Assembly: GCA_945876985.1 (NCBI GenBank)
Contig: CAMCQX010000081.1
Coordinates: 1 to 7,101, forward strand
From: Chitinophaga pinensis
GTDB lineage: Bacteria > Bacteroidota > Bacteroidia > UKL13-3
Reading direction: 5' to 3'
Length of the DNA: 7,101 bases
The notes beneath the pieces were generated by a model. It was given only the letters and a program-made list of their open reading frames with translations, ran no database searches and had not been told where the DNA came from. Made by a program: the position numbers and the translations under genes. Of this stretch, positions 1 through 5,770 are shown one piece after another. The number at the start of each line of letters is the position of its first letter. Positions within the stretch are counted from its first letter, which is position 1.

Positions 1-227
1 TCATTCATGCTAGCAATAACTTGAGCCATATGATTCAGTTTATTGCTATATTTTTCTGTATTCCATTTGTATTTTCCTTCTGGTAAAAACTCTTCATCGT
101 TTTTGTTTGGATCGTTAATGGTGTCGAACAAATTTTCTTGATTATAAAAAGCTACGCTAACTTTTTGTTGTGCGTTTGCAATAAAAATAACTGATAATAA
201 TGCGGTGGTATAAATTGTTTTAAGCAT
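1..227 (-). CDS. Secreted endonuclease/exonuclease/phosphatase family protein, N-terminal part (runs off left edge)
   Basis: Translating the minus strand from the ATG at 227-225 gives 75 uninterrupted codons to the window edge. Residues 1-20 form a signal peptide: Lys3, a hydrophobic core (ALLSVIFIA) and a probable cleavage site around NA-QQ, so the protein should be exported. Directly after it comes VAFYNQENLFD. The Asn29 and Glu31 of this motif match the first motif of the EEP (DNase I-like) superfamily, where the Glu binds the catalytic metal. The next stretch (NDPNKNDEEFLPEGKYKW, then NKLNHMAQVIASM) is typical of the secreted EEP proteins of Bacteroidota. These are metal-dependent phosphodiesterases whose substrates are mostly unknown (nucleic acid, inositol phosphate or lipid). 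The catalytic His/Asp residues lie outside the window. It is divergent from the VWA gene. The family call is an inference from the N-terminus only. Confidence 0.8.
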   Translation of the reverse strand, partial: MLKTIYTTALLSVIFIANAQQKVSVAFYNQENLFDTINDPNKNDEEFLPEGKYKWNTEKYSNKLNHMAQVIASMN

Positions 228-231
228 GGGG

Positions 232-262
232 CAAATGTATGTGTTTAAGTTTTAAGTTTAAA
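232..262 (-). promoter_or_regulatory. Bacteroidota-type promoter candidate for the EEP gene
   Basis: On the minus strand TACATTTG (239-232) matches the -7 consensus TAnnTTTG exactly. A TTTA (262-259) lies 19 nt upstream as a one-mismatch -33 TTTG. The -7 box ends only 4 nt before the ATG at 227, so transcription would start at or next to the start codon. The -33 half lies inside the TTTAA-rich repeat. This is a motif match only. Confidence 0.4.
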
Positions 263-309
263 GTGTTTAAGTTTTAAGTTTAAGTTTTAAGTGTTTAAGT
301 GTTTAAGTG
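241..309. repeat. Degenerate tandem repeat of GT(G)TTTAA units
   Basis: About ten 6-8 bp units follow one another: GTGTTTAA, GTTTTAA, GTTTAAA, GTGTTTAA, GTTTTAA, GTTTAA and so on. A 21-bp block at 241-261 recurs exactly at 263-283, giving a 22-bp higher-order period (8+7+7). There is no open frame of note. It lies between two divergent genes and overlaps the promoter candidate of the left gene. Confidence 0.85.
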
Positions 310-313
310 CAAA

Positions 314-341
314 TTGCCTATTGCCTATTGCCTGTTGCCTA
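314..341. repeat. Four-copy heptamer repeat TTGCCTA
   Basis: Four head-to-tail 7-bp units, TTGCCTA, TTGCCTA, TTGCCTG and TTGCCTA, follow 4 bp after the GT(G)TTTAA repeat. The rest of the gap to the VWA gene (342-457) is AT-rich. It contains TACTTTTA at 431-438, one mismatch from a -7 box, but no correctly spaced -33 element. Confidence 0.85.
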
Positions 342-457
342 TTAATTTAGTTTATGTGATTGATTATAAAGTGAGAAAATATTTTTTAATAAATTTAAAA
401 CAAAATAGCCTTTTTTTGAATTACTATATATACTTTTACCACTAGTAAATACACATC

Positions 458-1555
458 ATGAAAGGTTTTTTATTTTCAAAATATATTCCCAATAATACCA
501 AAGGCACTTTATTTGACCAAATGCTTGAATTGTTTTTGCAAATGATGCAACATACAAACGGTGACGTAGCCGAAACTTTAGATTGGATGAATGAAGTAGA
601 CAGGAAACATCATTTTACCAATCATGAATACGGCATGGGAAATTTTATTCAAGACTTAAAAGACAAAGGTTTTGTAAAAGAAAATGTTGTGAATGGCGAT
701 TTTACTCCAACCGGAAAAACCAACCAAACCATCAGGAAAAAGAGTTTAGAAGAGGTTTTTGGTAAATTGAAAAAAAGTGGTCCTGGTAATCATAAAACAA
801 AGTTTACCGGCATGGGCGATGAAACCAATAGCGATATTCGTAAATATAGTTTTGGCGACCATATAGACCAAATAGACATGACCGCAAGTTTGCATAATGC
901 ACAAGTAAATCATGGAATAGAACACTTTAATTTAACCGAAAATGATTTAGAAATTCGGGAACGTGATTTCAAAACTCAAACATCTACGGTGTTAATGATT
1001 GACATAAGTCACAGCATGATTTTATATGGTGAAGACCGCATTACGCCTGCTAAAAAAGTAGCCATGGCATTGGCCGAATTAATTAAAACAAAATACCCAA
1101 AAGATACTTTAGATATTATAGTTTTTGGAAATGATGCTTGGCCCATAGAAGTAAAAGATTTACCATACTTACAAGTTGGTCCTTACCATACCAATACTTA
1201 TGCTGGTTTGGAGTTAGCCATGGATATTTTACGAAGAAGAAAAAATGCCAATAAACAAATATTTATGATTACCGATGGCAAGCCAACTTGTTTGAAAGAA
1301 GGCAATGGCTATTATCAAAATAGTTTTGGTTTGGATAGAAAAGTAATCAATAAAACCTTAACCATGGCCGCACAAGCTAGGAGAATAAATATTCCTATTA
1401 CTACTTTTATGATTGCAACTGATCCTTATTTGCAGCAATTTGTAAGAGAGTTTACACAAGTAAATAATGGGAAAGCATACTTTAGTGGATTAAACGGATT
1501 AGGCGATTTTATATTTGAAGACTTTGAGCGCGGAAAACGGAAAGCGGTGAAGTAA
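458..1555 (+). CDS. VWA-domain protein, partner of the downstream AAA+ ATPase
   Basis: This is a 365-residue cytoplasmic protein with no signal peptide or membrane segment. Residues 1-170 are a mostly helical, charged N-terminal region with no motif I recognise. Residues 177-345 are a von Willebrand factor A domain with a complete metal-ion-dependent adhesion site: DxSxS at Asp182-Ser184-Ser186 (MIDISHSM), a Thr in TNTYAGL (245-247) and Asp273 in MITDGKPT. The predicted fold alternates hydrophobic strands (TVLMID, LDIIVFG, KQIFMITDG, PITTFMIA) with helices. In known pairs (RavA-ViaA, NorQ-NorD, CbbQ-CbbO, BchI-BchD) the VWA subunit binds the AAA+ ring and delivers or recognises the client. 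The AAA+ gene follows 95 bp downstream on the same strand, so I infer an operon and a complex. The client is unknown. The ATG at 458 is the first possible start and has no Shine-Dalgarno sequence. Confidence 0.9.
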   Translation: MKGFLFSKYIPNNTKGTLFDQMLELFLQMMQHTNGDVAETLDWMNEVDRKHHFTNHEYGMGNFIQDLKDKGFVKENVVNGDFTPTGKTNQTIRKKSLEEVFGKLKKSGPGNHKTKFTGMGDETNSDIRKYSFGDHIDQIDMTASLHNAQVNHGIEHFNLTENDLEIRERDFKTQTSTVLMIDISHSMILYGEDRITPAKKVAMALAELIKTKYPKDTLDIIVFGNDAWPIEVKDLPYLQVGPYHTNTYAGLELAMDILRRRKNANKQIFMITDGKPTCLKEGNGYYQNSFGLDRKVINKTLTMAAQARRINIPITTFMIATDPYLQQFVREFTQVNNGKAYFSGLNGLGDFIFEDFERGKRKAVK

Positions 1556-1623
1556 GGGCCTCTAGCAAAATTATATTAGGAAGAAAATTATTATAAATAA
1601 AAAAAGCAAAGCTAGTTGTTAGA

Positions 1624-1640
1624 AGCCAACAGCCAGCAGC
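1624..1640. repeat. Short heptamer repeat AGCCARC just upstream of the AAA+ gene
   Basis: AGCCAAC, AGCCAGC and a partial AGC stand head to tail, 2.4 copies of a 7-bp unit, ending 10 bp before the AAA+ start codon. They therefore lie in its translation initiation region. It is short enough that chance is possible. It is listed because longer heptamer arrays flank the same operon. Confidence 0.4.
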
Positions 1641-1650
1641 AATAAAAAAC

Positions 1651-3126
1651 ATGAACATAAAAACAATAGCACAATTAAAAGCAAGCGGATATAAACCCAA
1701 AAGTGTAAAAGAGGAAATGCGTACTAATTTGATTGCATTTTTAAAAGGTGGAACCAATCCATTTGAAGGAATTCAAGGATATGACGAAACTGTTTTACCA
1801 CAATTACAAACTGCCATTTTATCGCAGCACAATATTATTTTATTAGGCTTACGCGGACAAGCAAAAACAAGGATTGCCAGGCTCATGATTCATTTATTAG
1901 ATGAATACATTCCTGTTGTGGAAGGTTCGGAAGTGAATGACGATCCGTTGGAACCTTTAAGTCGTTATGCCATTGATTTAATAGCAGAAAAAGGTGATAA
2001 AACGCCAGTTACTTGGATGCATCGCAATGAACGTTATACCGAAAAACTAGCAACGCCAGATGTAAACATTGCCGATTTAATTGGGGATGTAGATCCTATA
2101 AAAGCAGCATCACTCAAGTTACATTATAACGATGAAAGAGTCATTCATTTTGGATTGATTCCTCGCAGTCACAGGTGCATTTTTGTGATCAATGAATTGC
2201 CCGATTTACAAGCCAGGATTCAAGTTTCATTGTTTAATATTTTACAAGAAGGCGATTTGCAAATTCGTGGTTTTAAATTGCGTTTGCCATTAGATGTGCA
2301 GTTTGTGTTTACCGCCAATCCTGAAGATTATACCAATAGGGGAAGTATTGTTACTCCTTTAAAAGACAGGATTGATAGTCAAATATTGACTCATTATCCA
2401 AAAACAATTGAAATTTCGAAAACCATTACTAAGCAAGAAGCAGCCATTAAGCCAGCACAAAAAGCAGCTATTTCTGTCAATGAATTGATGTATAATTTGG
2501 TAGAACAAATAGCCATGGAAGCACGCCAGAGTGAATTGGTAGACCAGAAAAGTGGCGTTTCCGCTCGTTTAACCATTAGCGCCATGGAAAATTTATTCAG
2601 CGCTGCTGAACGCAGAATGTTGTTAAATGGCGAAAGTAAAACTCATATTAGAATAGCAGATTTGTTTGGTGTTTTGCCAAATATTACGGGTAAAGTAGAA
2701 TTGGTATATGAAGGCGAATTAGAAGGCGCCAATCATGTGGCACAGAATTTAATTGGCAAAGCCATCAGGACATTATTTACCGAACAATTTGCGAATCCTG
2801 AAAAAGCAAAGAAGTCGAAAAAACCAAATCCTTATGCCGAAATCATTAATTGGTTCAATGATGGTGATATGATAAGTATTTTATCGACTGCAAACGACAG
2901 GAATTATGAAACCGAATTGGGTAAAGTAAAAGGTTTGAAAGAAATGGTTAAAGCTACACTTGGAAAATTAACCAAAGCCGATGAATTGTTAATGATGGAA
3001 TTTGTGTTACACGGACTTTCAGAATTTAGCCAATTAAGCAAACATCAATTAAACAGTGGCTTTGAATTTAAGGATTTAATGAGCAGCATGTTTGATATGC
3101 AAGCTGGTAGGGCAGAAGAAGAATAG
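1651..3126 (+). CDS. AAA+ ATPase of the ChlI/MoxR-like type, VWA partner
   Basis: A 491-residue ATPase. The AAA+ core covers roughly residues 40-250. Walker A is GLRGQAKT (66-73, Lys72). Walker B is CIFVINE (176-182) with Asn181 where Asp is usual, followed by the presumed catalytic Glu182. Sensor 1 is Asn223 (FTANPED). An arginine-finger candidate is Arg240 (PLKDRID). A sensor-2 Arg306 (SGVSARLTI) lies in the helical lid. After residue 310 comes a helical C-terminal region with a Lys-rich linker near 385-391. I recall the RGQAKT, INELPDLQARIQ and ANPEDYTNRGSIVTPLKDRI blocks as conserved in proteins that databases often label 'magnesium chelatase'. There is no chlorophyll gene here, so that function is not supported. 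It probably forms a hexamer that remodels a client chosen by the VWA protein. The ATG at 1651 follows an A-rich leader with no Shine-Dalgarno. The stop codon touches the heptamer array. Confidence 0.92.
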   Translation: MNIKTIAQLKASGYKPKSVKEEMRTNLIAFLKGGTNPFEGIQGYDETVLPQLQTAILSQHNIILLGLRGQAKTRIARLMIHLLDEYIPVVEGSEVNDDPLEPLSRYAIDLIAEKGDKTPVTWMHRNERYTEKLATPDVNIADLIGDVDPIKAASLKLHYNDERVIHFGLIPRSHRCIFVINELPDLQARIQVSLFNILQEGDLQIRGFKLRLPLDVQFVFTANPEDYTNRGSIVTPLKDRIDSQILTHYPKTIEISKTITKQEAAIKPAQKAAISVNELMYNLVEQIAMEARQSELVDQKSGVSARLTISAMENLFSAAERRMLLNGESKTHIRIADLFGVLPNITGKVELVYEGELEGANHVAQNLIGKAIRTLFTEQFANPEKAKKSKKPNPYAEIINWFNDGDMISILSTANDRNYETELGKVKGLKEMVKATLGKLTKADELLMMEFVLHGLSEFSQLSKHQLNSGFEFKDLMSSMFDMQAGRAEEE

Positions 3127-3315
<189 letters not shown>

Positions 3316-3350
3316 GAAAAATTTCAAAACCCATTTCTCAGTGCTCATCT

Positions 3351-3413
3351 CCAAATTCAACATCCAACATCCAAAATTCAATATCTAAAATTCAACATCC
3401 AACATCCAAAATT
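3351..3413. repeat. Second heptamer-phased array with a 26-bp direct repeat
   Basis: Nine 7-bp units in register: CCAAATT, CAACATC, CAACATC, CAAAATT, CAATATC, TAAAATT, CAACATC, CAACATC, CAAAATT. A 26-bp block at 3353-3378 recurs exactly at 3388-3413, a 35-bp (5 x 7) period. The last base of the second copy is also the last base of the oxygenase stop codon (minus strand). The stretch 3316-3350 between the two arrays is unique and I see nothing in it. Confidence 0.92.
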
Positions 3414-4009
3414 TATCCATTCCCTTTCAGCCAACCAGTAACGCTCATTCTTGTTTTATTGGTTACCAAAACTTCATGAAAAAGTTCATTGCTTTTGAAC
3501 AAAACTGTTTTGCCTTGAGTAGGCGATATCATTTGATTTTTTGGGCTTTGATGTATCAATAATTCACCACCATCTTGTGTTTGCCAATCGTTGTTTAAAT
3601 AACTGATGAGTGAATATTTTCTACTCGAATTATTTTTAAATTGGTCTAAGTGCTTTAAAAAGAAACTGCCAATTTCAAAGTAGGAATAATGGAATTCATA
3701 AGCTGTAATTCCAGCATAGCAACTCATGTTTAGGTATTTTATAAACGCTTCAATTTGTAGCAGAAATTCATTTTCATATGGATTATTATGGCTTTTATCC
3801 AACCAATAAATAGCATCGCTTCTAACAGCGGTATTGTACGAAAGCTTATCAGCATTGCCAGTTCCGGCAGCTATTAGTAAATTATTTTCGTGAAGTACAA
3901 GGAGATTTTGTTTGAGGTTATTGGCTAATTCTAAACTTAAAAAATGCTTAGATATGCCAATATTTGTTTCAATAAAACTACTGATTAAGTCTTCAAAAAT
4001 AAGTTCCAT
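3413..4009 (-). CDS. 2OG-Fe(II) oxygenase, prolyl-4-hydroxylase (SM-20/PHD) type
   Basis: A 198-residue cytoplasmic dioxygenase. The iron-binding triad is visible: His120 and Asp122 in FFLKHLDQF, and distal His178 in KSNELFHEVL. Arg187 in TRMSVTGWL is placed to bind the 2-oxoglutarate C5 carboxylate. The segment SLISYLNNDW followed by DGGELLIH is the usual double-stranded beta-helix core. Related bacterial PHD-type enzymes hydroxylate prolines in proteins; EF-Tu is the target of the Pseudomonas enzyme. The target here is unknown. I chose the ATG at 4009 (MELIFEDLI) because it begins where I recall homologues beginning and has GAAGG 4 nt upstream. The frame stays open to a GTG at 4045, which would add 12 residues (210 in all). 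It faces the VWA-AAA+ operon tail to tail and appears to be transcribed alone. Confidence 0.9.
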   Translation of the reverse strand: MELIFEDLISSFIETNIGISKHFLSLELANNLKQNLLVLHENNLLIAAGTGNADKLSYNTAVRSDAIYWLDKSHNNPYENEFLLQIEAFIKYLNMSCYAGITAYEFHYSYFEIGSFFLKHLDQFKNNSSRKYSLISYLNNDWQTQDGGELLIHQSPKNQMISPTQGKTVLFKSNELFHEVLVTNKTRMSVTGWLKGNG

Positions 4010-4090
4010 GCTGCCTTCATTTGCCTGAAATGACAGACTTGGCACAAGGTAACTTAATAAATGACTTTATGGTTTTATTTATAAATAATA

Positions 4091-4123
4091 CAAACATAGT
4101 GTCAGACGATTGCGCAGGGGAAA
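4091..4123 (-). promoter_or_regulatory. Bacteroidota-type promoter candidate for the oxygenase gene
   Basis: On the minus strand TATGTTTG (4098-4091) matches TAnnTTTG exactly. TTTC (4123-4120) lies 21 nt upstream as a one-mismatch -33 element. It would give a leader of about 75 nt to the ATG at 4009. The -33 half sits in the loop of hairpin repeat A, so that repeat may have supplied part of the promoter. Motif match only. Confidence 0.35.
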
Positions 4124-4150
4124 TGCGTGGCAAGGCGTCAGACGCTTAAA
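4101..4150. repeat. REP-like hairpin repeat, copy A
   Basis: This GC-richer 50-bp unit reads GTCAGACG-A-TTG-CGCA, a GGGGAAA loop, TGCG-TGG-CAA-GG-CGTCAGAC, then GCTTAAA. The arms pair: GTC/GAC and GACG/CGTC around an A-A mismatch, TTG/CAA and CGCA/TGCG. The element thus folds into one imperfect hairpin (4101-4143). The end also holds the 11-bp palindrome GCGTCAGACGC. A second copy follows after 12 bp, in the same orientation. Confidence 0.85.
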
Positions 4151-4162
4151 CAGCAACACACC

Positions 4163-4213
4163 GTCAGACGATTGAGGAGGGGAGATGCGTTAGCAAGGCG
4201 TCAGACGCTTAAA
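4163..4213. repeat. REP-like hairpin repeat, copy B
   Basis: Same element as copy A and same orientation, with the same ends (GTCAGACG...CAAGGCGTCAGACGCTTAAA). The outer stem is conserved. The inner CGCA is AGGA here, so the inner CGCA/TGCG stem of copy A is lost, and the right inner arm has one extra base. GTCAGACG occurs four times across the two copies. Direct pairs of small palindromic units resemble REP/BIME elements. I do not recognise this specific family. Confidence 0.85.
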
Positions 4214-4277
4214 AAAATCAGATAAAGTGATGTTTGAGCAAAACCTTATATACTCCAAGCTTTAGGAAATTCGATTT

Positions 4278-4408
4278 GGCTAACGTTATTTGCCTAAGCG
4301 AAGTGCGGGGATTAAAGAACGTCAGCTTAACAAAAGTACTAAAGATCATTAGAATTCCAAATGATTGAATCGCTACTTCGCCCGCATTTTGCTTAGGCAA
4401 TGTTACAG
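4278..4408. repeat. ~130-bp imperfect inverted repeat, attC-like
   Basis: The left arm 4280-4309 (ctaac...tgcctaagcgaagtgcggg) pairs with the right arm 4381-4406 (cccgcattttgcttaggcaatgttac). The core GCCTAAGC/GCTTAGGC is perfect, with matching TAAC/GTTA at the outer ends and small bulges between. The 71-nt centre has its own short hairpin (ATCATT/AATGAT near 4344-4366). The total length and the TAAC...GTTA ends resemble an integron attC site, with GGCTAAC matching the RYYYAAC core at 6 of 7 positions and GTTACAG matching GTTRRRY at only 5. A MITE is the main alternative. It lies directly downstream of the small ORF 4428-4745. A 60-codon frame inside it is only a by-product of the repeat. Confidence 0.65.
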
Positions 4409-4427
4409 GCAGTAAGATTTCTGTTCG

Positions 4428-4745
4428 TCATTTCGTTTCAATAACTTTTTGTTCATTTATACCCAATATGAAGTCAGCAATTTTTTGTGTTTCGTTAATT
4501 GAAAATGTCGGTTTAAAATAGTTTATATATCCAAGAAGCTCGTTTAAAGTTAATACTTTCACATACTGAAACTCCTCTTGGGGTTTTGTGTTCGTCATTA
4601 CAATGAGGTTTTTGATTGATATTTTTTTGTCGCCCCAATGATGTCTGTCTAAACGTAGATGATAGTTACTCATTTCATTGTTAAGCAACTTAAATAAAAC
4701 AAAGCTTGTTCTCCTTATTTGTTGAACTGGTGAACGTAAACTCAA
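4428..4745 (-). CDS. Small ORF, probably an N-terminally truncated NERD-like protein
   Basis: The frame has 105 codons, beginning with a TTG immediately after an in-frame TGA (4748-4746). The first in-frame ATG is at 4673 and would leave only 81 residues. The protein reads like the tail of a larger domain. SPVQQIRRTSFVLFKLL resembles the (N/S)PxxQ-helix of nuclease-related (NERD) domains. KNLIVMTN is like the following hydrophobic strand. VKVLTLNELLGYI plus a final helix (INETQKIADFIL) resembles the end of that domain. The catalytic N-terminal part of a NERD domain is absent. I infer a truncated or decayed gene, cut off about 70 bp from the tRNA-Asn fragment and followed by the attC-like inverted repeat. 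It could instead be an intact small cassette gene of unknown function. No promoter was seen. Confidence 0.45.
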   Translation of the reverse strand: MSLRSPVQQIRRTSFVLFKLLNNEMSNYHLRLDRHHWGDKKISIKNLIVMTNTKPQEEFQYVKVLTLNELLGYINYFKPTFSINETQKIADFILGINEQKVIETK

Positions 4746-4816
4746 TCATATCAATACTTTTGAAAGAATTGGAAGAAAAATGAAAGAATCAGAAATGTAT
4801 AGAAAAGTAAAAAATA

Positions 4817-4863
4817 TCTGACTGTTAATCAGAGGGTCTCAGGTTCAATTCCTGATTGGGGAG
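4817..4863 (+). tRNA. tRNA-Asn(GTT), 3' fragment only
   Basis: The sequence holds the anticodon arm (stem TCTGA/TCAGA, 7-base loop CTGTTAA with anticodon GTT at 4824-4826), a GGGTC variable loop, the T arm (TCAGG-TTCAATT-CCTGA), the 3' acceptor strand TTGGGGA and discriminator G. The expected 5' half (acceptor TCCCCAA and D arm) is absent. The preceding bases (4746-4814) are purine-rich and unrelated. The fragment therefore cannot make a functional tRNA. Breakage at the anticodon arm with an intact 3' end is the usual att-site remnant of tyrosine-integrase insertion into a tRNA gene. A terminator follows. Confidence 0.88.
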
Positions 4864-4869
4864 CAAAAC

Positions 4870-4899
4870 AAAACCCGATACGAAAGTGTCGGGTTTTTT
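4870..4899. terminator. Rho-independent terminator after the tRNA fragment (bidirectional)
   Basis: Stem CCCGATAC / GTGTCGGG (one T-G wobble) with a GAAA tetraloop, extended by AAAA/TTTT and followed by six T. It fits as the native terminator of the tRNA-Asn gene. On the minus strand the stem is followed by TTTTGTTTTG, so it can also end the 4972-6910 operon. The stretch 4900-4971 holds nothing else I can identify. Confidence 0.85.
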
Positions 4900-4971
4900 G
4901 TGTTTAATCAAACTTAATAAAAATTGTTACTTCAAGATAGTCAACCCAAATACGAGCCATTTTTATAACCA

Positions 4972-5715
4972 CTACTTAATTACTAAAAATACATCAGTAC
5001 CATTTTGCTCTTTTTCTAGCGGTGTCCATTTTTTTGTATCTGCTTCATAAAATGCTTTGTAAACTATTTTGGCAGCAATATCAATTTTTAATTTCGTAGC
5101 ATAAAACATAGTATTACTAGGTTCAGGATTAACTTCTAACAAAGTAATTGAATTATTATCGGCAGCAGTTTGTTTAAAATTTTTCTCTTCTTTTGGAAAT
5201 TTGTCTTTTAAATTTATTGCTTCTTGAACATAATGCCATTCATTTACACCTATTTTATTTAAGGAAAAATCCTGATTCATCAATTCATTTTTCCATACTA
5301 TACTTGATACAGTAGTACCTTTTATTGTTTCGTCAATATCTACAACATCAGCTTCTTCTAATGCAACCTCATTACTATTTGCATTCACAAATAAAAACTT
5401 TTGTGCAAAAGGGTTTCCGTTTTGTAAAGCGGTTACTTTTTTGGTAGTCAAATCAATTTTTAAATTAACGTCGAATTCTTTTTGTTCAAGCGTAATTGAA
5501 TTGATGTCAGCATTAAGTACAATAAAACCCTTTATTTCAGTAGTACTTCCATCGGCATCTTTTTGTGTCATTTTCCATTCTGACTCTTTAAACTTTTGAA
5601 AGGTTGTATTCAAATTGTCCATTTTCAAGTTAATTGTTGTAACAGTCTTACCTGTTACTTGTCCAAAAGAATGTAGGCTTAACAATAATAAAAATGCACT
5701 TAATATTTTTTTCAT
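4972..5715 (-). CDS. Secreted protein of unknown function with an internal duplication
   Basis: A 247-residue protein. Residues 1-19 are a signal peptide (KK, then a Leu-rich core ending SFGQ), so it is exported to the periplasm or cell surface. No lipobox Cys and no other membrane segment is seen. I do not recognise the family. The mature part looks like two beta-rich repeats. Repeat 1 (about 39-106) has EW at 46-47, NSITL at 72-76 and LKIDL at 85-89. Repeat 2 (about 150-233) has EW at 159-160, NSITL at 188-192 and LKIDI at 209-213. Spacing within the repeats is comparable, which suggests a duplicated fold such as a small barrel or sandwich. It lies 55 bp downstream of the TMEM43 gene on the same strand with no terminator between, so co-transcription is likely. 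It ends at the bidirectional terminator 4870-4899. Confidence 0.85.
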   Translation of the reverse strand: MKKILSAFLLLLSLHSFGQVTGKTVTTINLKMDNLNTTFQKFKESEWKMTQKDADGSTTEIKGFIVLNADINSITLEQKEFDVNLKIDLTTKKVTALQNGNPFAQKFLFVNANSNEVALEEADVVDIDETIKGTTVSSIVWKNELMNQDFSLNKIGVNEWHYVQEAINLKDKFPKEEKNFKQTAADNNSITLLEVNPEPSNTMFYATKLKIDIAAKIVYKAFYEADTKKWTPLEKEQNGTDVFLVIK

Positions 5716-5770
5716 AGTATATCTGTTTTAATTACTTATAGATTTAAATAATAACTTTAACTGAGTTTCA

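Noticed and set aside
415..438. Promoter of the VWA gene from TTTG (415-418) and TACTTTTA (431-438)
   Set aside because: The spacing is 12 nt, not 19-21, and the -7 box has a mismatch.
1509..1757. 82-codon minus-strand ORF
   Set aside because: Overlaps the end of the VWA gene and the start of the AAA+ gene on the opposite strand; a shadow frame.
1651..3126. Magnesium chelatase subunit I
   Set aside because: This label is common for the family, but no BchH or BchD-like gene or chlorophyll pathway gene is seen; the VWA partner lacks the BchD AAA domain.
4010..4045. 12-residue N-terminal extension of the oxygenase from the GTG at 4045
   Set aside because: It needs a GTG start; the ATG at 4009 matches the expected family start and has a nearby GAAGG. 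Kept as an alternative only.
4218..4400. 60-codon minus-strand ORF
   Set aside because: It lies almost wholly within the imperfect inverted repeat and its frame follows from the palindromic arms; no recognisable protein features.
4780..4821. Short plus-strand frame (13 codons from ATG; open back to 4726) ending in the tRNA fragment
   Set aside because: It could be the tail of a lost gene such as an integrase beside its att site, but it is too short and has no motif to support that.
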